Shown here in pieces: positions 21,148-32,864 of a DNA stretch of 62,500 nucleotides. Each line of letters begins with the position of its first letter. The first letter of the stretch is position 1. Position numbers and translations under genes: made by a program. The DNA is taken from assembly GCA_963575745.1 (NCBI GenBank), contig CAUYUJ010014349.1, positions 233,881 through 296,380 on the forward strand, read 5' to 3'. The notes under the pieces were generated by a model. That model made no database searches. It saw only the letters and a program-made list of their open reading frames with translations, and was not told the DNA's origin. This DNA is from Prorocentrum cordatum. Lineage: Eukaryota > Sar > Dinophyceae > Prorocentrales > Prorocentraceae.

Positions 21148-22700
21148 GGTGGAGCCCCCTACGGGGCCACGAAACGTACGAGGGGTGTGCCGAAATGGGT
21201 GTGCGGGACGCATGCGGGCACACCCACTGGGGCCTTCGGTGGAGCTCTCGATGGGGCCAAGAAACGTGCGAGGGGTGTGCCGAAATGGGTGTGCGGGACG
21301 CATGCGGGCACACCCACTGGGACCTTCGGCGGAGCTCCCTATGGGGCCACGAAACGTGTGAGGGGTGTGCCGAAATGGGTGTGGCTGACGCATGCGGGCG
21401 CGGGCACTGGGGCCTTCGGTGGAGCTCCCTATGGAGCCACGAAACGTGTGAGGGGTGTGCCGAAATGGGTGTGGCTGACGCATGCGGGCGCGGGCACTGG
21501 GGCCTTCGGTGGAGCTCCCTATGGAGCCACGAAACGTGTGAGGGGTGTGCCGAAATGGGTGTGGGTGACGCATGCGGGCGCGGGCACTGGGGCCTTCGGT
21601 GGAGCTCCCTATGGAGCCACGAAACGTGTGAGGGGTGTGCCGAAATGGGTGTGGGTGACGCATGCGGGCGCGGGCACTGGGGCCTTCGGTGGAGCTCCCT
21701 ATGGAGCCACGAAACGTGTGAGGGGTGTGCCGAAATGGGTGTGGGTGACGCATGCGGGCGCGGGCACTGGGGCCTTCGGTGGAGCTCCCTATGGAGCCAC
21801 GAAACGTGTGAGGGGTGTGCCGAAATGGGTGTGGGTGACGCATGCGGGCGCGGGCACTGGGGCCTTCGGTGGAGCTCCCTATGGAGCCACGAAACGTGTG
21901 AGGGGTGTGCCGAAATGGGTGTGGGTGACGCATGCGGCCGCGGGCACTGGGGCCTTCGGTGGAGCTCCCTATGGAGCCACGAAACGTGTGAGGGGTGTGC
22001 CGAAATGGGTGTGGGTGACGCATGCGGGCGCGGGCACTGGGGCCTTCGGTGGAGCTCCCTATGGAGCCACGAAACGTGTGAGGGGTGTGCCGAAATGGGT
22101 GTGGGTGACGCATGCGGGCGCGGGCACTGGGGCCTTCGGTGGAGCTCCCTATGGAGCCACGAAACGTGTGAGGGGTGTGCCGAAATGGGTGTGGGTGACG
22201 CATGCGGGCGCGGGCACTGGGGCCTTCGGTGGAGCTCCCTATGGAGCCACGAAACGTGTGAGGGGTGTGCCGAAATGGGTGTGGGTGACGCATGCGGGCG
22301 CGGGCACTGGGGCCTTCGGTGGAGCTCCCTATGGAGCCACGAAACGTGTGAGGGGTGTGCCGAAATGGGTGTGGGTGACGCATGCGGGCGCGGGCACTGG
22401 GGCCTTCGGTGGAGCTCCCTATGGAGCCACGAAACGTGTGAGGGGTGTGCCGAAATGGGTGTGGGTGACGCATGCGGGCGCGGGCACTGGGGCCTTCGGT
22501 GGAGCTCCCTATGGAGCCACGAAACGTGTGAGGGGTGTGCCGAAATGGGTGTGGGTGACGCATGCGGCCGCGGGCACTGGGGCCTTCGGTGGAGCTCCCT
22601 ATGGAGCCACGAAACGTGTGAGGGGTGTGCCGAAATGGGTGTGGGTGACGCATGCGGGCGCGGGCACTGGGGCCTTCGGTGGAGCTCCTATGGGGCTACG
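21148..22700. repeat. 90-bp minisatellite, about 17 copies
   Basis: Each unit begins GGAGCTCCCTATGGAGCCAC and includes CGAAATGGGTGTGGGTGACG and GGGCACTGGGGCCTTCGGT. Units start every 90 bases from 21151. The first three and the last are diverged; the central units are almost identical. Two units (at about 21931 and 22561) share a GCGGCCGC variant and are 630 bp (seven units) apart. As 90 is divisible by three and the unit lacks stops in several frames, frames of over 540 residues appear on both strands. I read these as by-products, not proteins. Confidence 0.95.
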
Positions 22701-22719
22701 AAACGCTGTACTGGGTGGG

Positions 22720-23765
22720 TGAAACGCAGGGAAGAGGGGGAGGAGGGAGGGGGCAGCGGGAGGAGGGAACGCGGGGCACCGTCTCTTCAAAACGAGGACC
22801 CAACACCACAGGATGGTTGGGAAAAACATCCGGAGCCCGCTGACACTCACCAACAACTAGTGGAATGCCTCCGCCCCACCCCCGAAAGCACTCCCAAACC
22901 TCCGAACACTGTCCCGTCCGGAACTCCTTGACAACGACGTTGGCGGCGTCGTCGGTGCTGTCTGGGTCGCAATCAGACTCCGCTTGCTGCCAGGCGGCTC
23001 ACCGGCAAGGCTGCCCTAGCGGCGGTGCGGTCCATGGGCGCCGCCAATGCGGCGAAGGAGAGTGTCCGCCGAGTGCCCGCGAGTGCCCGCAAAGCCTCCT
23101 CCGACCACATCCTCCTCCTTGTCTTCCTGCTCGTGCTCTTGCTCACATGCCACCTCCTCCTATGTACGCAGTTCATTCTCTCCGATTTCGCACAACATGA
23201 TGGGGTCTTTCTGTATGAGTTCCAGGTCGGCTAAGACAAGCAGCTGGCGATTACTGGCGATTAAGAACAAACCGCACCATGGGAAGGGATGGGAGGGAGG
23301 GATAGGATGTCAGATGTTGCGCGAGCGCACCTAGCTTGGCCCACCCCTTCGTCCCCCTGTCTTTGCTTCCAGCGTCCCGTCTTTGTTTATTTTTTGGATT
23401 TCCACATCAAGAAACCTTGCCTGCTGTTCATATGTTCATGCTGCAGCTGTTGCCAGCAAACACCATTGATTCCTTATCTCTCCTTGGGCTGAGGCTACGG
23501 CCTTCTACGCCCTCCCCCGGATTGGGTTCCTTGGCAGCGATTTGCGCAGCACCATCGCAGGTAAAGACGGCAAACGTCGAAAGGCAATGAATCTGAAGGA
23601 GGTCGCGCGCGCGCCAGGAGGGCTCTAGCAGGCGAGGAGAAGCGGCCTCCATGGGGCACACTTTAGAGGCTGCATCACCCAAGCCACGCGAAGAAGCGCT
23701 CCGGCGGGGAGTGACCCAATCATACCCCGAGGATAACTCCTCCTCCCGAAGAAGCAAACTGCATA
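22720..23765. other. No clear gene
   Basis: Follows the minisatellite. A short stretch at about 22990-23095 reads 'GKAALAAVRSMGAANAAKES' in one plus frame and might be an exon, but it has no recognised domain. The rest is CT-rich. Confidence 0.3.
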
Positions 23766-23768
23766 ACA

Positions 23769-23922
23769 CAAACTTACGCTTTGGGATCTCCGCGCGGATT
23801 CCTTGTATCTGCGTTGGACCCCACTCCTTGACGCGCGGAGCGTGCCAGTGGCGGCGCTGGAGGCGCCGACATGGGGGGCCCAGTGCTGATCCAAGAAATC
23901 CGCGCGGAGCTCCAACAGTTTT
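23769..23922. mobile_element. MITE-like inverted-repeat element, copy B
   Basis: The left arm has ATCTCCGCGCGGATTCCTTG and the right arm ends ATCCAAGAAATCCGCGCGGA then GCTCCAAC. The interior has a GGACCCC/GGGGCCC pair and a GGCGGCGC core. About 150 bp, no coding capacity; same family as copies A, C, D and E. Confidence 0.75.
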
Positions 23923-24032
23923 TGGTTATGCAGTTCGTTGTTTCTTACTCTCTAGCTTAAAGGGGCCGGGCAGTGTAACACGCCCCGGGCGGTTCCCCCA
24001 GTCCCCGCCCAGCGGTTCCCCCAGTCCCCTGG

Positions 24033-25266
24033 GAGCTTTAGCCTTAGCTTTAGCTTTAGCTTAGCTTTAGCTTTAGCTTTAGCTTATCTTCAGCTTAGTG
24101 TTAGTTTAGATGTAGCTTAGCTTTAGCTTCAGCTTAGCTTCAGCTTAACTTCAGCTTAGCTTTAGCTTAGATTTAGCTTAGCTGTAGCTTAGCTTCAGAT
24201 TAGTGTTCGTTTAGACTTAGCTTAGTGTTAGCTTAGCTTAGCTTTAGCTTCGCTTTAGCTTAGCTTTAGCTTAGCTTTAGCTCAGCTTTAGCTTAGCTTT
24301 AGCTTAGCTTTAGCTTAGCGTTAGCTTAGCTTTAGCTTAGGTTTAGCTTAGCTTCAGTTTAGCTTCAGCTTAGCTGTAGCTTAGCTTCAGCTTAGCTTTA
24401 GCTTAGCCTTAGCTTAGCTGTAGCTTAGCTTTAGCTTAGCTTCAGCTTAGCTTTAGCTTAGCTTTAGCTTAGCTTTAGCTTAGCTTTAGCTTATAGTTAG
24501 TTTTAGCTTTAGCTTAGCTTTCGCTTAGCTTTAGCTCAGATTTAGCTTAGGTTCAGCTTAGCTTTAGCTTAGCTTTAGTTTAGTGTTATCTTAGCATTAG
24601 CTTAGCTTTAGCTTAGCTATAGCTTTAGCTTAGCTTTAGCTCAGCTTTAGCGTAGCTTCAGCTTAGAATTAGCTTAGCTTTAGCTTAGCTGTAGCTTAGC
24701 TTCAGCTTAGTTTTAGCTTAGCTTTAGCTTAGTGTTAGCTTAGCTTTAGCTTAGCTTCAGCTTAGCTTTAGCTTAGCTTTCGCTTAGCTTCAGCTTATAT
24801 GTAGCTTAGCTTTAGCTTAGCTTTAGCTTAGCCTTAGCTTAGCTTTAGCTTAGCTTTCGCTTAGCTTTAGCTCAGCTTTAGCTTAGCTTTAGCTTAGCTT
24901 CAGCTCAGCTTCAGCTTAGCTTTAGCTTAGCTTTAGCTTAGCGTTAGCTTAGCTTTAGCTTAGCCTTAGCTTAGCTTTAGCTCAGCTTTCGCTTAGCTTC
25001 AGCTTAGCTTTAGATTAGCTTTATCTTAGCTTCAGCTTAGCTTTAGCTTAGCTGTAGCTTATCTTTAGCTTTAGCTCTAGCTTAGCTTTAGCTTAGCTTT
25101 AGCTTAACTTTAGCTTAGCTTTAGCTTAGCTTTATCTTAGCTTCAGCTGAGCTTTAAATTAGTGTTAGCTTAGCCTTAGCTTATCTGTAGCTTAGCTTTA
25201 TCTTAGCTTCAGCTTAGCTTTAGCTTAGCTTTAGCTTAGCTTTAGCTTAGCTTTAGCTTAGCTTTA
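24033..25266. repeat. TTTAGCTTAGC satellite, about 1.2 kb
   Basis: Over 100 copies of an 11-base unit TTTAGCTTAGC, with variants (TTCAGCTTAGC, TGTAGCTTAGC, TTTCGCTTAGC) and occasional 6-base TTTAGC steps. AGCT recurs throughout, so the strand can self-pair. Stops occur in most frames. The unit is not the TTTAGGG telomere repeat. Confidence 0.95.
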
Positions 25267-25599
25267 CTGTTACTACTAATGCTGCTTTCCTAGGGGCTCC
25301 AACTCCCAGGTAGGGTCGCACTGGGATAATCTTCTCCCCTATGCGCTTCGCAGACAGTGCCCCGATCGTGCGTGCTTTTCTTCATCGACTCACGTGCAGC
25401 GGCCTCTCTTCTGTATCGGTTATCCGCCGCTTGTCTAAGCAAACGGTGCTGGATGTACACGGGCCGTTGCGCCTCCTCCAAGGGCAGAGCCCGAGCAGGA
25501 GGTCCAGTTTCGAGGGGGCTGGGGTCCACCTCCAAGAGGGAGGAGCACCGGCAGCAAGGAGGCCCCAACCCCGCCAACCCAATCGCGCCCGCCGTCCGC

Positions 25600-28300
25600 G
25601 GGCGACGAGACCTAATTCCGCAGCGTCACCACCACCAGGCAAAACATGAAGTATGTGGCGGTGGATGGGGGGCGACGACGGGCGACGGGGGGAGGGGCAA
25701 CAGGGGAGCCGGCAGTGCCGTGGTCACCACATGTTCGGCAGCGCCACTGCTCGCCGACACGAAACACCGCATGCCTCAGGTTCTCACACTCAGGAAAGCG
25801 CTCAGACCCAGGGTCCACAGCCACGGGATTAGGCGGTCTTTGGACTTCCTCGTTCGTTCGGCCCAGGGTCACCAAACTGAGAAATCCGCTCCGCGGCATC
25901 CAACGCCACCAGCACGGCACGAGGCCGGTGCACATTGAACGAATTTCCGTGGGCGTTGAACCAAGCTTCATTGGCAAGACGTTGCACAGGCGACCGCAAA
26001 CAATTTCGGGTGGTTCTCTGCTTGAACATGGCTTTGAGGGACAATTGTGACTTGGCCCATCTGCTGCGATCACGGCAATGCCATTCTCCGAGCTCAGCGC
26101 TGTGCCAGATCAAGTGGTTAGTGACTGTGAGGAGCGGGACGAGGGAATCCACCTGGTCACCAGTCCACAGTTGGCTCTGCAACATTCTCTGTGCCGCCCA
26201 ACGCAATCCAACACATCAGCCCAAGCTTTCGAGAAGCCCTCAGAACTAAAACAGTGCGAGGCGGAACCGAAACTGGTGAAACCATCTGCCCAGAAGCTTC
26301 CATGCGAACGCTCCAAGGAAACACCGCGCTCGATGGCCTCACTGATGGTCAGGTGGGCGGGCAACAAAAACAAATTTGGGGGAGCGCTCCCTTCGTCATG
26401 CCGGAGCAGATCAGTCCAGATCGCGGCATGCTTCGCCTTGCCCAGAGTGCGTTAAAGGTCCCAAGAATTCCTTTCTCGCACCGTCCAAGTCAGAAATTAC
26501 TGTGGCAGTGTCAGGGGCATGCCAGAGGGCCTGCCTCACAGGCAATCGTTCGGCGTAGCAAACGGTTTGGCGGCCCCCTGGTAACGCACCGCACGCCGCT
26601 CGAATGAGCAGCAGAAAGGCGAGCTGAACGACGGCACATCCAGCTCGTGAAAGTTCAGGCATGCTGGACTGAAGACAATTCCCGTTCACGAAACTCTCAG
26701 GCCCCCAGGTAGCAGAGACGATGCCGCACTCGAAGACCTCAGGATGGGCCTCAGGGGATGGAACGTCAACAGACATACTAGCTACCCCACACGGTAGATG
26801 ATGTGTGTCAATTTTCGGCACGTCAACAATGTCAAGCGAGGAGTTTCTCAGGGTTTCACGGTGGCCCAGAAAGGCAGCAGGCACAGGCTAATTCAGAACG
26901 CCCACGTCTCCGTCGTTGATGTCAGTCTCATCGCAGAACCGCATGGGCCAATCGGAACCCACGGAGGCCTCGCAAGCTCTGCAGTACGGGTCGATGTCGT
27001 AGTGTGCCGCTCTTGTTGCAGGAAGAGGAATCGCGTGAGCCCAGACCGAATAAAGATCAGCCAATAGTCCAGGACATATACCGACCTGAGCCCACCACGA
27101 AAGGTTCGATGCTCGACCTCCTGCTCTCCCACAGACGTCCCCATATGCAGGAACGCATCGTGCCACCTTTGGATGCCTTGGATGATGTCGAGCCTGACGT
27201 CAGCAGGAAATGAAGTGATAAGGTTTATGCGATGTCCCAGATCGATTGTAAGGATATGCGCGGCCTCTATGTCCCATCCAATTCTTCTGAGCGATAACCA
27301 ACAGGGCGACATGGTTCATTTGACAAACTGCCACGTCGAGTTGTCTTGCACGCGCTGCTGCAAGATGGCCCGGGCCCCCTGGGCGTTCCCCAATTTGATC
27401 CTGCCATCCCAGATTCAGGACGCATACTCGATGGGAACTCTGAGCGTACAGTCGTAGATGGGTTCGTACAGTGGGTCGCGTTGCGCAAGCAGATCGGAGG
27501 TCACACCTTCATGCTTCTTGCCTCCTGGCAGAGCTGCCGCCATGCCGCGAACATATCTGAGCGCCACGTCCGAAACTTTAGCCACAGGGCCACAATGACC
27601 GGCAGCAGGTAAAGCACCAGCGTGCCATTGCGCCACAACGAAGACTATTTGCGCCCGCCATGCACTTACGCTTTCTGGTTACCATGTCTTTCAGTCTGGT
27701 CTTCTCCTGCAGCCTGACCACCTTTGGCCCGTGTCTGAAATTCCTCATCCATGGCCGAACCTTCCAACCCAACCGACTCACCCCTGGCCTGAACAATCTC
27801 GTCCTTTTGCCGACGCCGCAATCATGCCAGACTTCTGGGCCTGCTTCCACAGCCCTGCTACTGCCACGTCAGAGGAGAATACTCGTAATGTCCTGGCGAG
27901 CTGCGGCGGCGCATGGGGTGACACCGATAGAAGTTGCAAAGACGCATCGCCAACATAGCATGAGCGCCCGGTACGTGACCCAACATAGCATGACTGTCGC
28001 GTGATTCCATCTTGTGAACATACCCTGCGCGGACTCAAAGGTTCGGAGAGTCAACCGAAGGCCTTGAGTCCGAGGTTGCCTATAGAGGTCAGTGATCATC
28101 CAAACTAATCTCGGATAAGCATCCATAGCGACAGGTTCCTTGATGAGCTGAGCTGGTTTGATCATCTCAAAGCCCCTGGCCATGTCAAGCACGTGATGGG
28201 CTTCTTCACATTGCCGCACACGCGGCAGAGGCTTTGTATTCCAGCGGTAACTGTCCAACTCCTCCCAGTTTGCCCAGGCGAACCATCTTCGTCCAAACCT
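25600..28300 (-). mobile_element. Highly decayed non-LTR (LINE-like) element with RT and RNase H traces
   Basis: Read on the minus strand from 28.3 to 25.6 kb, fragments in changing frames follow the order of a LINE polyprotein. There is an RT palm-like block, a block 'LRRIGWDIEAAHILTIDLG' with 'INLITSFPADVRLDIIQ' (typical C-terminal region in dinoflagellate LINE-like RTs), a CxxC-type segment near 26980, and an RNase H-like block near 26700. No intact frame above about 200 codons remains. I assign it as LINE-like from the order and style of motifs, not from a clear catalytic box. Confidence 0.45.
26411..26884 (-). pseudogene. RNase H-like fragment of the LINE-like element
   Basis: The minus frame holds 'VNGNCLQSSMPELSRAGCAV' then, after an 'AERLPVRQAL' block, 'TATVISDLDGARKEF'. 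This matches the layout of RNase HI (strand with acidic start, Glu in the helix, then 'VxSD'). The expected first Asp is replaced by Asn. It sits downstream of the RT fragment on the same strand, where some LINE clades carry RNase H. Confidence 0.4.
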
Positions 28301-28330
28301 TGTCGCTTTGGCAAGCCAGTCGAGACCTAG
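27869..28330 (-). pseudogene. LINE-like reverse transcriptase fragment
   Basis: The minus frame reads 'VLDMARGFEMIKPAQLI', 'AYPRLVWMITDLYRQPR' and 'ATVMLCWVTYRALMLCWRC'. This resembles the RT finger/palm block 'D-x-x-x-x-F-(D/E)-x-I-x-x-x-x-L' followed by the 'YRxPR' segment seen in dinoflagellate LINE-like RTs. The catalytic (F/Y)xDD box is not visible, probably lost in damaged sequence near 27.85 kb. Confidence 0.45.
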
Positions 28331-28574
28331 AGGTTTCAACAAACACGCGAGACCTCCTGAACAGTGCCGGGAGATGAGGAGTAGGATGTGGAGGAGAAGG
28401 AGAGGTAGGAGGAGGAGGCTGACAGGCTGGGGGATTGTGGAGCCCATTTGTGGTCCAGAGGCATGCGGCACTGCCGATGCTCTTGACCATGATCCTGCTT
28501 TTCTCTCCCTCTCCCATTATCTTTTTGTGTTATCACCTTCCGAAGCTACGCGATTTCCTTCCCATCTCCTTCAA

Positions 28575-29030
28575 ACTTACTCTTACTCTGCATTGCTTTG
28601 CACTGCTCTGCATTGCTTTGCGCCTCCGTTGCCGCTCGTCTCCGTCGCCCCGCTGCACCTCCCCCCGGTGCATTGCAATCGCGTTGCGTTGCGTTCGCAT
28701 TGCATTGCAATCACATTGCTGTGCATTGCGTTTTGGCTGCATGTATTTAGAGTGGTTTGCGATGGATGCCTTGCGGTGCGTCTCATTGTTTTGCATTGCG
28801 ATGCTTTGCGTTGCGGTGCGCTGGCTTGTATTACGTTGCGGTGCATTTAGTTGCGTTGGTTTGTCTTGTTGTGTATCGCACTGGCGTTGGCTTACATCAC
28901 ATTGTGTTGCATTGCCTTGCACTACATTGCGTCACATTGCGTTGCTTTTCATTCATTGTGTTGCATTCGTTGGTATTTATGTGTACTGAGGTGCACTGCT
29001 TTGCATTGCATTGCTTTGAAGTGGCCTGCG
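28575..29030. repeat. GCATT/GCGTT degenerate short repeat
   Basis: Words such as TTGCATTGCGTTGC recur over about 450 bp in phases of five to six bases. Cys/Leu-rich frames over this region are by-products. Confidence 0.8.
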
Positions 29031-30120
29031 CCACATACATGCACCATATAGAGAACCACGTAGACCGCACAGCATGGACTCAAGAACTCATTGTTTGAGG
29101 TCCACACTGGTTGTTTGTTCAATGTGTCCTGCCTGGTTATGTTTTTTGCTTTCTTTGTTCTTTCCATGCCATACGTACGCAGGTGTCTCGTTGACGCGCC
29201 TCGTGTGCTCCCATTTTCACCCGACCCGGCAGTGGGCCCGTCAGGGTCATGGCGACGCGAGATAGAGGGGTCTTAGCAGGAGGGTAAGAGCGAGCGAGCT
29301 TGCTCCGTCCACCTCTTCTTGGCCAGAGCCCTGCCTCCATGTCCATGCGTATTCTTAGGGCTTTCTCGGGCGAGATCGCTTGCTTGCTCTTTGGCTTCCC
29401 GAATGCCTATTCTGGAGGTTCTGATGTGGTATTGGTTTAGTGGATTATGAGGGTTGGTTCTGGTTGCCCACGCATTTACGTTTTACTTCAAACAGAAAGA
29501 GAACGGAAGCGGAGGTCGACCAGGGAACATGGTTTGGACGGGTTTTGAAGGTTCGACTTGTGTCCTGAGGTTGAACGAAAACAGCCCAGGCTATCCGACC
29601 AGAGGGAGGACGGAGGAGAATGAGGAGGACGAGGAGGTGATGCATAGCAGAAGGGGGGGGTGAGGCTTCGGGGGGCTCCGGCGATTTCCATATTGTTATC
29701 AGGGCCTCGTCCGGCCAACCACCCATTCTCCCTCTCGTTCTATCTTTCTCTCTCTTTCTCTCCTCCTGTCTCTCTCTTTCTCGCCCTCTCTCTCTCTCTC
29801 TTTTTCCCGTCTTTCTGCTTCTCTCTCTGTCTCTCCCTCTCCCCCTTTACCTTATTCTCACTGCTTTCCTGCCCCTGTCCCCCTCGCTCCTCGCCGTAAT
29901 TGTCGTCGGCAGTCGACAGACTCCCTGTCCTTGCCCTCGTCATCATAGTCGCCGTGACGGCGCCGTCGTCGCCCCCGCATCTAATTCGCAACGTTGCCAT
30001 CGTCGTAGTCGCTGTCACCCTTGCCGCCGTCGTCGTTGGCGCCCTCGCCATCACCCTCGCCGCCGTCGTCATGAGGGCCGTCGCCCTCATGGTTCGGGGA
30101 ACAACCAGTGACACACGTAA
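29031..30120. other. No gene; CT-rich tract and GTC repeats
   Basis: 29740-29870 is a CTCTCTTTCTC polypyrimidine tract. 29900-30095 is GTC/GCC-rich. The remainder has no recognised feature. Confidence 0.5.
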
Positions 30121-30124
30121 ACAT

Positions 30125-30270
30125 AAACTTTCGACGGTCCGCGCGGATTGTTGTTGGACCGGCGCTGGGGCCCCCTGGTGGCACCTCCGGCGCCGCTCCT
30201 GGCGCTTTTGCGCGCCAGCGAGAGGGGCCCAGTGCCGATCCAAGAAAGCCGCGCGGAGCTCCGAAAGTTT
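30125..30270. mobile_element. MITE-like inverted-repeat element, copy C (best preserved)
   Basis: Terminal AAACTTTC is mirrored by GAAAGTTT, so both ends are defined (146 bp). The arms share a CCGCGCGG block and the GGACCGGCGCTGGGGCCCC / GGGGCCCAGTGCCGATCC pair, about 50 bp in all. A GC-rich loop lies between. No open reading frame and no protein motif. Confidence 0.8.
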
Positions 30271-30350
30271 CTGCTTCTGCCATGTGTTCTTCCTCTGGTT
30301 GTCGCCGTGGTCGTCGTCGTCGTTGTCGTCGGCGGCAGCGAAGCGAAAAG

Positions 30351-30520
30351 GAGAGGGTCCCGGCGCCGGGCGCCAAGCTGGACCGTCTGGAGGAGGCGGG
30401 GCCGGACGCGAAGAAGCCGGAGCGGTTCTTGGACGGCTCCGGCGAGGGCGCGCTCGGGCTCCTGTCGGGGGACGAGCGCTCCCAGGCCGCCATCGCCGCC
30501 GTCACTCACAGGAGGAAAAG
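30351..30520 (+). CDS. Likely host exon, unknown protein
   Basis: The plus frame reads 'ERVPAPGAKLDRLEEAGPDA', then 'KKPERFLDGSGEGALGLLSG', then 'DERSQAAIAAVTHRRK'. Composition is that of ordinary globular or helical protein, unlike the repeat-derived frames around it. It is bounded by GAAAAG on the left and GGAAAAG|GTGCCG on the right, a plausible acceptor and GT donor. No family recognised. Same strand as the RCC1 and coiled-coil exons. Confidence 0.4.
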
Positions 30521-32540
30521 GTGCCGATACCGCTGCCCTTCTCTCGTTTCGCCTTTTTGGGTCTCCCGGGAGGCCCTCGTCGCCACCGCTGGATTCGCCT
30601 CGGAATGCTGGTCAGAACGGTCCACAGGAGAGGTCCGGGGATCAGCGGCATCGGTACTTTTCGACCTCGGCAGTCGACTCGTTATAGGCGGCTTTTAGGT
30701 CGTCGTCGCCGAATTCGTCGCCGCCGCTCTTCGCCGTTGCCATCGCTGTTGGAGTCGGAGTCGCCGCCGTCGGATTCATTGTCGCTGTTCTTCAGAGGAG
30801 AAGGGTAGGAGATGAGGGAGGAGGAGAAGGGAGGCGCAGTCGCAGTGGTAGGATGAGGGGGATGGGAGGAGGAGGCAGGATGAGGAGGAGGAGGAGGAGG
30901 ATAAGGGCAGGAGGGACCGAAGAGGTCCATTTTTTTGGGACACATTTGTAGCCTCCGGAGACTTCGGGGACTTCCCAACATTCCCTTTTGCATGCAAAGC
31001 GCGCTACGGCTTATGGCCGAATGCGCCCCCTTTGATTGATGGGAAGGGGTCCGACAACAGTGGAGAGTTCACGCGCGGTCGTCCAGGAGTTTGTGTTTGT
31101 GCAATGTTTGATTCCCTGGCTTTACGAGGTTTCTGAAGGGCTTGGGGGCTCCTACGGCGTGCTGCGAAGGTTTTTCCAGGGAATCTGGGGGTGCCTGGGG
31201 TGCTCACGTGTGACCGACGTGCGTCGGCGTCGTTGAAGTCGCTCGTCGTCGTCGTCGTCTCCGCGCTTCATCTTCGACGACGCCGATGTGCGCCGGACTC
31301 GTCACCGCCTGCTCACTGTCGGGGCCCGCGGGCAACGAGCGCGGCTAGGTCGCGTCGTTGTCGTCGTCGCTGGTGGCGTCGTCGGCGTAGCTGTTGTCTC
31401 CGCGTCCTGGGCGACGCGCGCGCCCAGATCGATAGGAGAAGGAGGAGAAGGAGGAGAAGGAGGACGAGGAGGAGCGAGAAGTAGGAGCATGAGAGAAGTT
31501 GTAAGAGCTGCGCAGTGGGGAACGGACAACGGCCACGAGGGGGAGGATCATGTTGAGCAGGAGATCGTAGGAGACCGCGTTCCAGCGCAAGTTCGGGTTG
31601 GCGTGCCGTGCCTTTTTTCTCCATCGGTGCCAGGGGCGCGCGGTCGGCGCGATGCTGTCCGAGCGGCTGGACTCGTCGGAGGGTGGCCAGGAGACGGGGC
31701 AGTGCCTTCTCCCTCCCCCCGTCCCTGCCCCTCCTGCCCAATCCCCCTTCTCCTTCCTCCTCCCTTCCTTCTCTCCTTCCCTCCGTCCCTCCCTTTCACC
31801 CTCTTGCTCCCGTCCTTCTCCCTCGACGCTCTCCCTTCTGAACGATTCCTCCTTCCTATCGCACCCCAGGACGCGTCGGTAGACTGAGCGAGACGCTTCG
31901 CCTGCGACGTCCTCTCCATAGGTCGTGTTCAACATGTAGTTGTCGCCGAGCACCGCGCACATTCGTCTTACAAAATCTGCAGCAGTGCAAGAACGGATGT
32001 CAGTTTTCTTTCAATATGTGGCTCTGGCCTTAGCGCCGCGCGCATTCGTCTGAAACGTTGGCAGCAGTTCCAGGGAATCGTAGGGTTGAAGTCACAGAAC
32101 TAGTGTTTTGGAACGGTGCGGGAAGTTCGCGGTGTTCAATTCACATGTAAAAATTATGGCTCGGTTCAGGAAGGTCATGACGCAGCAGTCACGTCGATTC
32201 GCGGTGTTGAACTTCAGGGTTCGCGAGCGTTGCGGTAAGATCGAGGATTCTCACTCGGCTGTATGTCAATTCGTTGGTCCCCGCACTGATTTTTTAACGG
32301 ATTCATGGGGATGGGTTTGGGAGGGAGGGCGTATTGCAACATCGTTGTCGCGTCTTGGGTTTACATTGGTCCCCTTACTCCTCCTCTTCCTCTCTCATTC
32401 CACTCTCTTCTCTTCTTTTCTCTTCTCTTTCTCTCCCTCCTCTCATCCCCCTCTTCTGCTCACGGCGAGATCCTCAGCGTGGCGGACATCCTGACGATTC
32501 GTGTATCCTCATCAGCCCCTTTAGGCACGATGCCCAGCTG
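30521..32540. other. No gene; GTC and GGAGAA repeats
   Basis: 31235-31400 is GTC/GTCGTC-rich, 31437-31480 is a GGAGAAG repeat, and 30800-30910 is GGAGGA-rich. CT-rich sequence lies at 31700-31830 and 32370-32460. No recognised domain. Confidence 0.5.
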
Positions 32541-32559
32541 AACTGCCCTGAACTATCAA

Positions 32560-32740
32560 AGGTTTCTTTGGGCGTCGTGGGGCATGTTGATGGCGCTTGG
32601 GATGCCTTTTAGATCTTGGCTTATGGGAGGCATCTTGAGGCCTCTTCGAGGCTGTTTGGGGGCATTGTGGGGGCCTCTGGGGAGCCTTTTGGGGCATCTT
32701 GGCATCTTCGGCCCTCGTGGGGGCTTTTCGGGCCGTATTG
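32560..32740. repeat. TCTTGG/GGCATCTTGG dispersed degenerate repeat
   Basis: G/T-rich words (GGCATCTTGAGGCCTCTT, GGGGCATCTTGG) recur every 15-25 bases. Similar blocks lie at 17.2-17.5, 44.6-44.8 and 46.0-46.5 kb. Confidence 0.6.
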
Positions 32741-32864
32741 TCGTCATGGTGGAGGCGATGGATCGAAAAAGGGTGGGGCCCTAACTGGCCTTGCTTCCCC
32801 AGGAGGCCAGACTGGGCCCCGCACCAAATCAATGTGTTCGGCCTTCTTGCTGAGGCAATCTTGG

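Noticed and set aside
21148-22700. Array considered as a CRISPR
   Set aside because: There are no variable spacers between short identical repeats; the whole 90-bp unit repeats, and the DNA is eukaryotic.
20983-22931. Three frames of over 540 codons on both strands
   Set aside because: They coincide with the 90-bp array, whose unit length is divisible by three and lacks stops. All are equally open, so none is favoured as a protein.
24033-25266. Telomere tract
   Set aside because: The unit is TTTAGCTTAGC, not TTTAGGG, and the array lies inside the window with complex sequence on both sides.
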